Origin: Amoebidium appalachense
Taxonomy: Eukaryota; Ichthyosporea
Length of the DNA: 64,000 nt
Assembly: GCA_963693365.1 (NCBI GenBank)
Contig: CAVNZM010000007.1
Span: forward strand, 682,001-746,000
Direction of reading: 5' to 3'
Within the stretch, counting starts at the first letter, position 1; each line of letters starts with the position of its first letter. Position numbers and translations under genes: made by a program. Under the pieces are notes generated by a model, which saw only the letters and a list, made by a program, of their open reading frames with translations, ran no database searches and was not told the origin of the DNA. Positions 1 through 12,297 of the stretch are shown piece after piece.

Positions 1-2
1 TA

Positions 3-650
3 ATTCTTCAACCAACTCCGACAAACACTACAGGGACACAGAGGGGATTCTGTAGAAAGGTGTTTCCGAATTTTGAAAAAAATCCGCCACCCAGGAAGAT
101 TTTCGAGGGTCCAACACACGTAAAGGGCGTGTATGGAGTCTCATCCATGTTTTATTTCAGCGGTGTTTTCTATACAGACACACGATGCGGGTCCGGGGCT
201 TCTTTGCAACTTGGGGTGCCGAAAACTTGGACCAACATTGAGCAGGTGGAGAAAATGCGCAAGAGGACGTCGACGGAAAAGAGAAATGTTGAGTGGTTGA
301 CTGGGGAGCAGTATGCGGCAAAGAGGGCAGATATTGCTAGGAATGAAAGTGATCTGCGTGTTCATGTGGTAAGTGCTGTGAACTCGTGTTTTTTGGGTAG
401 TTTAACCCGAGGCTATGCAGTATTCGACAGGTCGTACATTGGTATTGCTGAGTTGCAAATATGCATATTGTGTCAAGGGTAGTCATGCGGGGCACACTCA
501 AGTTCGCACACACGCACCCATGCACCCGCACATGCACGGACAGGCTCCAAGCAAATTTGTATACACAGCATGCCTCAGTTACGTGGCTACTACTGTGTTC
601 CTGTACATTCTCGTTTCTTTGCCTGGCCCCCCTCCCCCCTCCCCCCTTCC

Positions 651-681
<31 letters not shown>

Positions 682-866
682 AGACAACAGGTGCACTTGC
701 CCGCACGTACACACACACGCACACACGCGCGCGCACACACACACAGACAAACACATACAAAACGCGCGTGCGCGCAGGTGAAATACACATGCTGTTTGTG
801 TGCACACATGCATGTGCGCGCGCACATACTCACATGCGCACACACACAAAACCACCAAACTCTCCC

Positions 867-898
<32 letters not shown>

Positions 899-1238
899 AT
901 CCAACACACACACATGCTCATGTAAACAAACACACACAGACTCACATTCTCTCGTTCCTTCACTTCCATCGTGCCTCCCTGTCCTCTTCTCTTTCTCAGC
1001 TTTGAATGCAATTTCTATTTCAACGAATTTCATGTCTCTCCTCCTTTACCCTCACAGCTCTTATCTTTTCTTACCTCGACGGGACAGTGGATGTGCACAC
1101 AAAAAACAACCACCCCCCCCCCCCCCACCCACCCACCCACCTCTACTTCCACCCGGGGGCACACACGCACACACGCGATTGCTCATGCCTGCTTGAACGC
1201 GAACGCGCCTGCTTCTCCCCCCGCCCCCAGTTTACCCC

Positions 1239-1269
<31 letters not shown>

Positions 1270-2845
1270 AAAAAAAAAACTCTCAAAAACCTCTTAAATC
1301 TCTCAAAAAAAAACTCTCAACCCCACAGAAAGCCCACTATGTAGGCTTTGCATTTTGCAGCCTGCATTGTATTGCCCGTTGTGGATGTGTTCTTCATGCT
1401 CTGTTTTACATTCCAGCAGCCCCCCCCCCTCCCCGCTCCCTCTCTCCTTTCCCCCCCCCCCCCCCACCCCCCTCTCCCCTTGCCTCCCCCCCCCCCCCCC
1501 CCCCCCCTTGTCCCCCTTTGCCTCATAGGGCCGTCCGTAGAGACACCAGCGTACCATGCACACCTAACCAGATTTGCCCCCCCCCCCCCCCCCCCCCCCC
1601 CCCTCCTCCTCCCCCTCCTCTCCCCCTTCCCACCCATCCACACCTGTTTCCTTTGGTCGTCCTTCAAATGGTTTTTGTTTTCATTTTCCCCAACTCCAAC
1701 GGGCCCCCCATCCCCCCCACCTCCCCCCCCCCCCCTTCCCCCTTTCGAATTCCACTCAGGTCAAATCGGGTCGGAAGGCACCAGCACCCACCCCCCCGGC
1801 CCCTCAAGTGACATTCCTTGTCAAGACCTCCTACGCTGGGTTCATACTTAACTACTTCCACAACGCATTTGAAACGGTATTCGATCTGTACCATTCGATT
1901 ATGGAAATCTACGATTGGGACGAAAATGCGGCGAAACAGGGCGCAAACATAGTCGTTCTCAACAAATATCCGGGAGAAAAACAAAAATACGCACGGGAGT
2001 TGGTTTCGTGTGTCCCCCACCGGTCACTTGTGTTTATAGACCCCAGAATTTCCGATTTGTCGCCACCAAAAGCAACCCGGGGTTTGAAATTCGGCCGGAC
2101 GGTTTTTGGTGTTGCCCCCATGAGACACATGGGTCTGGCGCGGCAGGAGGGTGCATATCGAAATTTCACCCAAAACGTATGGAAATGTCTACATTCCAAG
2201 CAGGCGCCCGCTGAAAACCTAAACAGCAACACGAAAATTCAGTTATCGGAGATCTCAAAATCGGGGCCGGAGATTGCGCAAACACCCAGGGAGAAAGGGG
2301 AAACAAAAACCGCGCTTCTTGTGTGCCGGCACAAACCTGGGCCCGGAGATCGGAGATTCGACAATGAAATTGAGATGATCGATGCGATGCAGAGAGTATT
2401 GGAATCGAAGGGTTGGATCGTAAAACAAGAAGCGATGGAGGAATTGAGGCTATCACAGCAGTTGGAAAGATGGAACGAGGCAGATTTGGTAATCGGATCT
2501 CATGGCGCGGGGTTAACAAACGTGCTGTTTATGCGCCCTGGATCGACTCTAGTTGAGATATTTCCCTACGGATTTTACGACAGATTATACGGTGATATGA
2601 GCTCACTCGTCAGCGTGAAATACCGAAATTTCAGCGCGACCCAAGAGGGGCAAACGAATGCGCTTAGCGAATATCCGAAAGACTGCCCCATTTCATTGGA
2701 TGATTGTCATGCATCCTTCTGGGAGTTAGCCAAAGGTAGCGCTTATACGATACCTTTTTGTTGTCGTTTGTATGTGCTAAGGGCTTCAATTAGGCTAAAT
2801 ATAAATCAGTTCGAAGGTATGCTACAAAATATTGCGGATGGGTAA
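3..2845 (+). CDS. Glycosyltransferase family 61 protein, 5'-truncated, two exons in window
   Basis: Two exons join in phase 0. Exon one is open from base 3 to 368 and ends at GTAAGT. Exon two runs 1760-2845 after an acceptor ending CACTCAG and stops at TAA. The C-terminal half carries the family-61 (DUF563) signature: an acidic-rich 'NEIEMIDAMQRVL' helix, then 'DLVIGSHGAGLTN', 'LFMRPGSTLVEIFPYGF', and a Cys-Arg-Leu-Tyr segment near the end. Members of this family (EOGT, POMGNT2, plant xylosyltransferases) transfer sugars in the ER/Golgi; donor and acceptor cannot be read here. The start and any signal anchor lie upstream of the window. The 1391-bp intron is almost entirely poly-C and CA repeats, with one copy of the dispersed repeat near 1318-1420. 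Family call is firm; substrate unknown. Confidence 0.87.
369..1759 (+). repeat. GT61 intron filled with poly-C and CA-rich simple sequence
   Basis: It holds poly-C blocks near 645-667, 868-898, 1116-1126, 1237-1259, 1485-1507 and 1579-1602, a C(n)A(n) junction at 1237-1279, and interrupted (CA)n at 667-860. Long open frames here are repeat translations on both strands. Confidence 0.9.
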
Positions 2846-3654
2846 GAGTTTACGCAAAGGTGATAAAAAGGTGATTTCTGATTGGTTACTAGTGATAAAT
2901 TCCACTAATATTAATATGTAACTTTAGTGTCGTGTCTTCTTTAAGTTAGGTGTGTTTTCGTATAAGTGGCTATGTGATTTCTGTGTAACTTCAGCATTTA
3001 AGCAACATGAGATGTATTTAGGAAGTGGTATTCTCATCCATGGGCAAGGAAGTGGTATTCTCATCAATGGGCCGAGCCTCCCACTGCCACCTGAATATGA
3101 GGTATTAATTCAATTGTATTTGTTCTCCTATTGTACAGAATAAATGGATTTGCCATTGTATTTGCTTGAGAAGTGTGCAGAGTATAATGGTGCTTTATTT
3201 GTATTTGCATCCTAATTGACAGTGTGTAGAAAAAATGAAATCAATTGTATCGTATTCCTAGTGCACAGAGCAACTGGGGACTCGGAAATGGAATTCAATC
3301 TGCATTTGTTTTCCGATCTCAAGATAAACCAACTTGCTGGTTATTATCCGAGTGCTTTATAATTGTCAACCATATGCACACGTGTTGTGCGTGCAATAAA
3401 TCTATGAGACTATTTAACGGTTTGTACTGTTCTTAGGGAGTGAGTAGTACGAGATGCCTTATTATGAAACGATACAGAAGGGCACGGGTGGCAACGGGTT
3501 AAATTGTGCAGGTTGGGGAGGGGGGGGGGGGGGGGGGTTAAAGAAACCCCGGAAGGAATTAAAGGAAGGGGTGTAACAGGTCCGCCTACTACTGCTATGA
3601 GTAGTAGGTTTAAGTCTTGATGACATATTGCTGTGCCTAGCAGGGACCAATCAC

Positions 3655-3838
3655 ATCGGCCGGGTAAACTTGCTCCAAGCAGAAAACCATTCTGCTATTG
3701 GCAGAATTATTCTGCAAAAGAAGAACATTCTGATCACGGCAGCATATTATCTTGCTTAAAGCAGAATAACTCCGCTTTTCAAAATAATCTAATTTTTTTG
3801 GAGAAGAATTCCGCTTGGAGCAAGTTGACTCGGCCGAT
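3655..3838. mobile_element. Candidate MITE-like inverted-repeat element
   Basis: The left end (3655 to about 3686, starting ATCGGCCGGGTAAACTTGCT) matches the reverse complement of the right end (about 3806-3838, ATCGGCCGAGTCAACTTGCT inverted) with few mismatches. The 184-bp interval has no coding frame and repeats the motif ATTCTGC internally. No clear target-site duplication was found. The structure fits a non-autonomous DNA transposon; assignment is by structure only. Confidence 0.5.
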
Positions 3839-3963
3839 TCGATAGAGGCCTTTGTATGTGAAGGGGGAACAGACGAGTGCTAGGGCACATATGTACACTG
3901 CATGCACAATTGGAGTGGGCGGTAAAAAGGGAGAAGCATGTGGGGTGGGGTTTGTTTATGTGT

Positions 3964-3982
3964 GTGCGTGTGTGTGCGTGTG

Positions 3983-4029
<47 letters not shown>

Positions 4030-4049
4030 CATGTGTGTGTGTGTGTGTG

Positions 4050-4104
<55 letters not shown>

Positions 4105-4106
4105 CG
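3964..4106. repeat. (TG)n microsatellite
   Basis: Interrupted TG dinucleotide array that ends in (CG)n and runs into T(n)G(n). Confidence 0.95.
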
Positions 4107-4123
4107 CGTGTGCTTAACCTTTT

Positions 4124-4300
4124 TTTGGGGGGGGGGGAGGGGGGAGGGGGGGAGGGGGGAGGGGGGGGGAAGGGGGGGGGGCGCTGTGGGGAGAGAAAGA
4201 GAGATAGAGAGAGGGGGGGGGGAGGGGGAAGAGGGAGAAAGAGAGGGGTGGAGAGAGAGAGAGGGAGAGATAGGGAGAGAGACAGAGAGGGAGAGATAGG

Positions 4301-4361
<61 letters not shown>

Positions 4362-4668
4362 GGAGGGGGGGGGGGGAGGGGGGGGGAGAGAGAGAGAGGA
4401 GAGAGAGAGAGAGAAAGAGAAAGAGAGAGAGAGGGGGGGAGAGGGGGAGAGGGAGAGGGGGAGAGGGGGAGGGAGGGAGAGAGGGAGGGAGAGGGAGGGG
4501 GGAGGGGGAGAGGAGAGGGAAAGGGAGGGGGAGGGAGAGAGGGAGGGGGAGAGGGAGGGTGAGGGGGGGAGGGAGGGAGCCTCAGGGAGGGAGGGAGGGA
4601 GGGAGGGGGGAGGGGGAGGGTTCCTGAAGGAGGGGGTGAGGGGGCCTCGGAGAGAGGGAGACTGGGAG

Positions 4669-4703
<35 letters not shown>

Positions 4704-4742
4704 ATGGGGGGGAGGGGGGAGGGGGAGGGGGGGGGAGGGGAG
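4124..4742. repeat. Polypurine (G/GA) tract of about 620 bp
   Basis: Nearly uninterrupted G and GA/GAGG repeats on the plus strand. Arg/Glu/Gly open frames across it are repeat translations. Such tracts can form triplex or G-quadruplex structures. Confidence 0.95.
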
Positions 4743-4902
4743 AGGGCATGTTGTGCAAAAGTTGGTGTGTGTGCACGTCAGGCCGTTTCTACCATTGTGG
4801 GGTATGCATTTGCGACGGGAGCCTAGCTAGTGTACGTGTGTGCGTGCGTGTGTGTGAGTGTGTGTGCGTGTACATGTTCACGTGCCCACTTTTTTTTTTT
4901 TT

Positions 4903-4933
<31 letters not shown>

Positions 4934-5637
4934 GGGGGGAGGGTAGCATAAAACACTTGAATATCTCTTGGCCAGTCTTATTTTCTTTTTTTTTTAATAT
5001 TAATTTAACCTACGAATCATTAATGGGCGCATGATATTAGCCCATGCACTGCATGCTGACCACATATGCCCATTTTGATATTTAATATAATATACCCGCA
5101 GCAATACAAAGTGCATAAACCCCAACTTCAAATTCTATTTCATGCGATTTTATTTCGATAAATAACACATACACGCCAAATTCACCGGAGTGAAAGCACG
5201 AAAGTCATTTCTACTTCTACGATACTTTGATATTTCACTTCATTTATCATCACAACAACGAATGATATCAATTGAATTCGGTTTGCATTCAGCCAGTCAC
5301 ATCGCGTTTCAGCTATCCACCCACCCATTGCCACTTAAAGCGAAAACACAAACATTCAACCCAAACCAAACCACCACAATCCAAATAACAAGAAAAGTCT
5401 TAGAAAACTCAAACATTTAACCCATCACACATCACCAATTTAAAAAAACGTATAGTTAAACGTATTGATTTCAACCCAACACCGTAAATTCAAAAGCCAA
5501 GTATATTCTTAGTAAACACAAACATTCAACCCAACACACCACATTCCGAATTCAAGATCTTTAAACCGACCCATTCAACCATTCCCAAGTCCAATCGAAT
5601 TAATCACATTCGCACCACATTCACGGGTCGGGTCATA

Positions 5638-6254
5638 CTAATTCGATTCGGGCCAGTTCTCATCGACATATTCCATCACCTTCTGTGCCGTCCACCTCTC
5701 CCTGGGGTCCACCGCACAGATCCCCCTCAGCAGAATTTCCATTTTTGGCCCAATAGGTCTCCTGCTACCCCTTGCAGCCTCTCTGGGAGACATACACTTC
5801 GAAGAATTCACGTTGCGCAAATATTCCTTATTTGTGTTGCTTGCTTCCCCCCACGGAAAACGGCCAGTCAGAAGAGCAAAGATGATGATACCAAACTGTG
5901 GGGGGGGGGATTTAGTTAGATTGGGGTATATGTTACGGAGATAAAAATAAGCAAGGCAACCGCGGAATCACATGGAAAAAACGCAAAAACATGAAGCATG
6001 AAGGGTTGGGAGCGGCGACCCCTAAATCCCCAATGAGAGCATCAGGCCTAAACATGCAATAGGCAGGTTACAAACAACAAACATAACAAAACATAACAAC
6101 GAAACAAAACAAGCAAATCAACACCATTGCAGGCCAGCACATGACCGTGCTGTCTCGTTTGCTCCTTTTTTTCTTTTACCCCTGGCTTCTTCTTTTGTGT
6201 GTCCGCGTTCTTTGCGTCGTGTGTGTGTGGTGTTGTTGTTTTTTTTTTCTTTTT

Positions 6255-6326
<72 letters not shown>

Positions 6327-6581
6327 GTACTGCCCACATGTCAGCAGCCAGGAGGTTGAGCGAGTCCACAGGACTGTCGTCCAGCAATTCTGTGAAACAG
6401 AAAACAATCGTTATATTTGTATGTGTGCTGGTGTTGTAAGCCGCTGAGCAAAAAGCAAATTCCACACACATGTATATCCCCATGACACATGATCATTTCT
6501 GCCCCACCCCTTGCCGGCATGGCACCGTCACCACCAACCACCATGCAAGCTCAGCGAACTCAGCTCGAGTCCCCCCTCCCC

Positions 6582-6612
<31 letters not shown>

Positions 6613-8069
6613 AAAAAACACAAAAACAAAAACAAAAAAAACACCCACACCCACACACCTGGAGCCATGTATGCGAGGGTGCCGATGGCTTTTGATTGGT
6701 TGCACTCGGACACGTGCTGTGCCTGATCCAGGTCGATAAGCTTCACTCCTATTGGCTGCCCTGGCCGCCGCACAAGTCCAATGTTGTCCGGCTATAAGGG
6801 GGAGGGGGGAAGGTTTACGTTGGTCAGTTTTGAAAATAGTGTTGTTGACGTTGCGCAAAACAACTATCTCATCCCCACACATGTACAACTTGAGTGATGA
6901 GCTTCAGACACTAAACACGTGAACATGTTCAATCATGCACAGGGCCGTAGGCAGCCTTTCATTTTTGCACAGTGTTTACTATACATCTTTAGATGCGACT
7001 CCTAGAACGCCTTGCAACCCATACCAAGCAATTCACCGAAACTTCAAACACTAAAACCGACCGCTTTTTTCTGTAATCAGATTGCATACCCGCCCATCTT
7101 AGCGTACCTTCAGGTCTCTGTGTGCGTATCCACTGGCATGCAGCTCACACAGGGCCTTTGCAATCTGCCGCACCCACCCGGCAGCAGCCTCCTCCTTTAA
7201 CCCTTCGTCGGCTGGTATGACGTCAACTAGGTCCCCGTGGGGAAGGAATTCGTACACAAAGGTCACCTGACTCCCTTGGTCTACCACGTCATACAGCTGT
7301 AGAGTGTGCGCACATCCACTCAGGGTCCTGGGAAAAAACATGGGAGAATGGTCAATCATTGAGAAAATTGAGAAAGAAAAAAACAAAACTGAACGAGGAA
7401 AATGAGAAAGAAAAAAACAAAACTGAACGAGGAATGAGCATAAGGGAGAGGGGCAAACCGGCCAAAAGAAGGAAGAAAGGGTGTATGAAATACTGTGACC
7501 CTCAGAAGCTAACAGTTTCGACATAAAGTGCAATACGTGGGCTGCATGCAGCACGAAGCCGCACTGTTGGGATGTGGCAACCTTCACCCATATGACTCGC
7601 CTGTCCCCTTCAACAGGCACATACACATCTGCACACACCGTGATAACATGCGCTCACATTTAATTCCGTGCGCACATCCCCACGCCATGTTCAAAGCACA
7701 CAACCACGCAATATTCAAAGCACACGCGCACGCCCTTACATCACATTCAATCACGTTTCTTCTTAACTCACATGCACCAATCACTCACCTCATAGTAGCA
7801 AGCAGCTTCCTCAGACGTGGCAAACTCTCCTCCGTCTTTGCCACCGTCTTCAGCACCACCCTTTTCCTCATCTGCACGTCATACGCAACAACAACATTGC
7901 TTGCCCTTCGTGAATAAGTCAAAAACCGTTTGGCGTCTTGTGTACTTTCGGACGATTGGCTCACGAGGGAAATCTGAACGACATTGATTTCTTTCATAGA
8001 TACACCATCAGCCACCGTTGGCTGCATATTGCCTACCTGGACAGCAGCATTCACTGCATCTGCCACCAT
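5638..8069 (-). CDS. Serine/threonine-type protein kinase, five exons, DLD variant
   Basis: Exons on the minus strand are 8069-7789, 7327-7108, 6791-6659, 6389-6331 and 5895-5638; all phases match and give 316 residues. The start ATG has AAAATGG context. Visible kinase elements are the ATP-lysine motif VVLKTV (K74), catalytic loop HRDLKPDN (H163-N170), activation-loop end GTLAYMAPE (E212), DMWAFG (subdomain IX, about 228-233) and a C-lobe ending DPRERW. The metal-binding DFG is DLD (187-189), with the aspartate kept. The glycine-rich loop is not obvious, and the first 50 residues are unlike any domain I know. The protein is little more than a kinase domain, with no targeting segment. Catalytic residues suggest it is active; the subfamily (CAMK-like?) is not certain. 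Upstream DNA at 8070-8500 is a probable promoter without recognisable elements. Confidence 0.9.
6264..6323. repeat. Poly-G tract of about 60 bp in kinase intron 4
   Basis: It sits 7 bp downstream of the exon-4 donor, so the transcript reads poly-C directly after the splice site. Confidence 0.95.
6579..6645. repeat. C(n)A(n) compound homopolymer in kinase intron 3
   Basis: About 25 C followed by about 16 A, then CA-rich sequence; it is in antisense orientation to the kinase. Confidence 0.9.
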
Positions 8070-10210
8070 TTTTCTGGGAAACTACTTTGGCCCCTCGCTT
8101 TTGTACACGTTCGGTCTACTGAGAGGTACGGCACAATTGGTAGTGCCTGTGTGAAACGCGGAAAAGGGCAATGTGGGAAACAATATGCGCAGCGAGAGAT
8201 GAAAAGAAAGACGGAGTATTTGACGACGTTCATTCAAGGACTAGAAACAGGTGCTGTCACGGGTTCAACTCTCCAAGAACAATTTCTTTCCCATGGCCAG
8301 AGCTGCCTGCGGCCTGACAAGAGTTCCGGAACTCCCAAGACAGCTATAGTGACTTTGCCCGAGTCTAGGGAAGCGCCAAGCCAGCAAAGCTTACAGTATT
8401 CCGTTCTTAAGAAAAGCAAAACAAGCACCTCATAAGGCCTATAAAACGTAACGGTAGGAAACAAAGCAAAAGTCACTCGCTGCTGAAACTCATGACGACG
8501 TGAGTGAGTGAAGCCAACAAGATTGCGATGTATTTTTTAACGTCAATAACAACATCAACATTGCATTACGTGACGTTAAAACTGTGTGATTGGACGGTTA
8601 ACTTAACTAAAGCAAAATAGTCAGTTTTATTGGATAAACACTTACGTATAATCCAATCAAAGAAAGCTTGTGCTTGATGCGTTTGTGCACTTTGAGAACC
8701 AATTGAAATGTAGGGCGACAAAGCATGCTCCAGTCGTAAAAAAATTCAAGATGGGAAACACTATGAAGGAATAGAGCAAAGCAGCCAATATGTTCCGTAT
8801 GCTTTATTTAGGGATAGCCTAATCATAGGCAATAATGCACCGTTTTATCAGAAGCACATGCTCGGGAAGGAATCCAAAGGATGCTCACACATTGGATTTT
8901 TGGGCATCCAATCAGATGGTTCGATCTAAATGACAGCCGTCCAGTGCGCAGTTTGTAAGGGCTGTTGTGACGTATGCGACGATTGCATGAGAAGGCAAAG
9001 GTAATAATAAACAATCACGAGATATGAAAAGCGAAAATGTATTCTATTGAATTCACGGGAAAGTTTTTAACTGAAAACATTCTCCCCAAAATGTTCCTGC
9101 AAACATGGCATCCATTTCACGTTTGATGCGCCGTAACCCAATGGGATGCACCCAGTCCCCACAACTGTGCTCTTGGGGTCCACAATAACTTTCTGCAAAG
9201 TTCAGCAAGCTATCTCATTTGCATAAATATCATATCACAATCTCATATGTATGACGCAATTATCTATAAAGGCGAAGTCCATAATGAGCTTTATTGGTAT
9301 TACTATTTTTACTTAGCATACAGCCCAATGGCTCTAGGAATGTCGCATGGAGCCACAGCCGTGAAAAAACCATCCATACAATTTGGCATCAATAAACTTT
9401 AACCTGTTGAGGACCGGCCTAATTGATTCAACGTTGGGACCTAAACAACTCTATTGCAGCTCAAAATCGATAGAAAAAAACTCAAATAAATTGCATATGC
9501 CGATAGGTATATGTCCTAACTACACACTTTACTAAGATGATTAGGGGATAATATCATTATTTCATATACTTTTATATCTGTTTCTGAAGTGACTTTCGAG
9601 ATTTTGAGAGAATCTTGGAGTTGCCATCGAATGTCCACTAAACCGGCCAATCATGTGCAGCCATTTTCACAATGGACCAATCAGAAGATTGCATTGACAG
9701 CATTTCGATGTCGTCATTGACCCGTCCAGCCGGCAAGTACCCTTTGTAGTTACACCATATACAAGGTATCGTTATTAGAGTAAAGTTCATTATTTTTTTT
9801 TGCATAAGACGAAGAACAACTGTATAATCTAATCTCGTGCTGTTTTTATTTGTCTAGTTCCTATCAACTTTATGCTCACATTGGAGCACAAACTGACTCA
9901 TGTCGATATCAGTTGACTAGATGTCGATCTCCTGAACTTTACGGTCCTCAAGAGGTTAACTAAAGTCCTTATAAAAAAATTGACACAAGCAGCGGCTTTC
10001 ACCGAGCTGAGTGAGCGCTCAGCCCCCTGACCGATGGTGTTCTAGGAGGAACCCATTACCCCTTAGACAATCCAATCAATTTGAAGAATAGATCTGAATA
10101 ATTTATGGCTTGCTTAGCCTAGCGTGACGAGGGCCTGCATGCTCACTGCCCGGCAACACTCAGCACTGGTGGCGGCGTGAACGTAGTTTTGGTGGTGGTG
10201 GTAGTAGTGG
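8070..10210. other. Spacer upstream of the kinase, no gene recognised
   Basis: Mixed-composition, AT-rich DNA. An open frame at 7938-8435 (+) overlaps the kinase first exon on the opposite strand and shows no protein-like motifs. A candidate inverted-repeat element lies at 9399-9959. A short exon-like segment near 10114-10205 on the minus strand could end the gene that contains exons at 10552-10884. Confidence 0.5.
9399..9959. mobile_element. Candidate transposon with 18-bp terminal inverted repeats
   Basis: The left end TTAACCTGTTGAGGACCG (9399-9416) pairs with CGGTCCTCAAGAGGTTAA (9942-9959) at 17 of 18 positions. The interior has no coding frame. A diverged relative in the same orientation at about 40229-40477 shares 'TAAACAACTCTATTGC', 'ATATCATTATTTC' and 'TTTCTGAAGTGA', and ends in ACAGGTTAAAGT, which mirrors the left end here. 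It is probably a non-autonomous family. Confidence 0.5.
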
Positions 10211-10426
<216 letters not shown>

Positions 10427-10551
10427 GGCCTCAAAGGGGGGGGGGGGGGGGAGGTTGGGAAAAAAGGGGTCGGGGCAGACAAGGGGGGCAATTGCAAGGG
10501 CGGGGCGCGAGCGGGGCCCCAGGAGATCTGGAGGGAAGGGGGTAGACTCAC

Positions 10552-10884
10552 ACGGTTCTGCCTGCCGCACTTGTTTAATACTTGTGCGCTGAGTTTCCAA
10601 AATGAGTCCTCCCTGCAGGGTTTCTTTTCAATAGAAAAACACACACACACGCACGCGCGCGCACACACAAACCAGAGTACAGATGCACGTCGTTTGGTCC
10701 TCCCTCTCCCTCTCTCTCTCCCCTCTCCCCCTCCTCCCTCCCTCCCTCCCACCCTTCCATCACCCACCCACCCACCCACCCACACCTCCTCTCGAGCTCT
10801 CCCTCCCTCATCCCTCACCTGCGCTGAAATGGCTGCAGGTGGCCAAGCAGGGCATGGCCGGTTAAGCAATAATTATTGTTGAAC
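10552..10884 (-). CDS. Phase-matched exon pair of an unidentified protein
   Basis: On the minus strand 10884-10819 (after ATAATAG, before GTGAGG) and 10612-10552 (after CCTGCAG, before GTGAGT) join in phase. They encode a protein-like stretch with 'LTGHALLGHLQPFQR' then 'EDSFWKLSAQVLNKCGRQNR'. The second exon ends in phase 0. No family is recognised. They may belong to the same transcription unit as the coiled-coil exons at 14.3-15.9 kb, but the missing links (possibly an exon at 12112-12076 reading 'AVGEIVLCTLVP', with good splice sites) could not be proven. No start or stop was assigned. Confidence 0.4.
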
Positions 10885-11239
10885 CTATTATCCCGGGTGG
10901 GGAAAGGGCACGGGGGATGGCATCGGGCGGAAGGGGGGAGGGGAAGGGGGGGCGGGGCGACGAAGTGGGGAGGTGAGGGATGGGGTGGGAGGGGAGGGAT
11001 GGAGAGGGGAGGGAGGGGGAGGAGGGGGGTGGGGGAGGAGGAGGGGGAGGGGCCAGCTGCTGCAGGTTTTGCAGGCTACTACCAGCGAGCATTTGGGTAT
11101 TTAGAGTTTTACGGGCGGGCAGGAGCAGGGGAGGCGGAGTATTGCTGTGCTATTATTAGTGCTACAGGCCCTAGAGAATACTGAAACACCCGCTGCAGCT
11201 GGTGGCCTCCTTCTCTCCCCTGCTTACCCACCTGACCCT

Positions 11240-11520
11240 GTTGATGGTGCCTCCCCCCCCCCCCCCCCCCCCCTCCCCCAACACACACACAATCTCTCTC
11301 TCCCTCTCTCTCCTCCCCCTCCAACGCCCTTCCGGCCTCTCCGCTCCTTTCCCCTTCACATCCATCTGTCATATCTGGTCATTGTTCCTTTCCCCCCCCA
11401 CCCCCCCCACCTCCACCCCCTCCTACGCCCCCCTCCCTCCCTCCCGTCCCTCTCGCATGCCTTGTCTATCCCCGCTCTCCCCCCCACCCGGGCCCCAACC
11501 CATCAGGGTCTCCCTTGTGT
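11240..11520. repeat. Pyrimidine-rich low-complexity stretch
   Basis: Poly-C, CT and CCT runs. A possible minus-strand coding stretch at about 11109-11210 ('QRVFQYSLGPVALIIAQQYS') is noted but not supported by both splice sites. Confidence 0.6.
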
Positions 11521-11597
11521 AATGTCGTTTCGATCCTAAGTGCTTACGACTGTATCTGAAGTTGCGGCAATATTTTCGTTCTCATAACTATGTACAT

Positions 11598-11753
11598 GTG
11601 TGACTGTATGTGTGAGTGAGAGAGTGTGTGTTTGTGTGTGTGCCCGTGCATGCGTGTGCCGGCACGTATGGCATGTGTGGGTGTGCGAGCCAAGTTGTGT
11701 GCAGGAGTGCGCAAGCATGTGCACGCACAGGTGTGTGCATGCCTGCGTGTGTG

Positions 11754-11789
<36 letters not shown>

Positions 11790-11952
11790 GTTCGTGTGTC
11801 GCTGTGCATGCGATTGCATGCATGTGTGGGTGCGCGGCTGAGCGGGCGCTTGCATGTATGTGTGCGCGCGTGCGTGTGTGTATGCATGTGTGTGTGTGCG
11901 CGCGTGTGCGCGTGTGTGCGTGTGTGTATGTGTGCGTGTGCGCACGTGGTCG
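11598..11952. repeat. Interrupted TG/TGCG repeat region
   Basis: Degenerate TG, TGCG and TGCATG repeats with no coding support. Confidence 0.9.
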
Positions 11953-12266
11953 CGCAGTTCTTGCCCATACACTACCACTAGTTCTTTGGAGTGACCAGAA
12001 CATACTGTCATTGCTCGCTGCAAGTTGGTACTGGGGTTGAAACTAACGGAATGTCTTGGATGGAGCGGCACGTACCGGAACAAGCGTGCACAAGACAATC
12101 TCACCCACAGCCCTATGAAACACCCAAGGGGACAGAGAGGAGGAGGTGGGGGAGGGCGAGGAGGAGTGGGGACGACGAGGAGGAAGAGGTAATGCCTGGA
12201 TAACCTCAAAAACCTCCCATCCCCCCCCCCCTCCCCCCACCAGTACCCTCCCCCCCCCCTCCCCCC

Positions 12267-12297
<31 letters not shown>

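Larger units (their letters stand above)
2846..5637. other. Spacer between GT61 and kinase genes, no gene recognised
   Basis: AT-rich DNA at 2846-3620 has an AATAAA at about 3138 that may be the GT61 polyadenylation signal. It also holds a candidate inverted-repeat element at 3655-3838, a (TG)n array, a long polypurine tract and T(n)G(n) at 4891-4939. From 4950 to 5637 the DNA is AT-rich with many AAC/ACCC motifs and no convincing coding frame. Confidence 0.6.

Noticed and set aside
4056-4562. Arg/Glu/Gly-rich open frame of 168 codons
   Set aside because: Direct translation of a polypurine tract; no start context, splice sites or non-repeat residues.
7938-8435. Plus-strand frame overlapping the kinase first exon
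   Set aside because: No motif, no splice support, and antisense to a verified coding exon.
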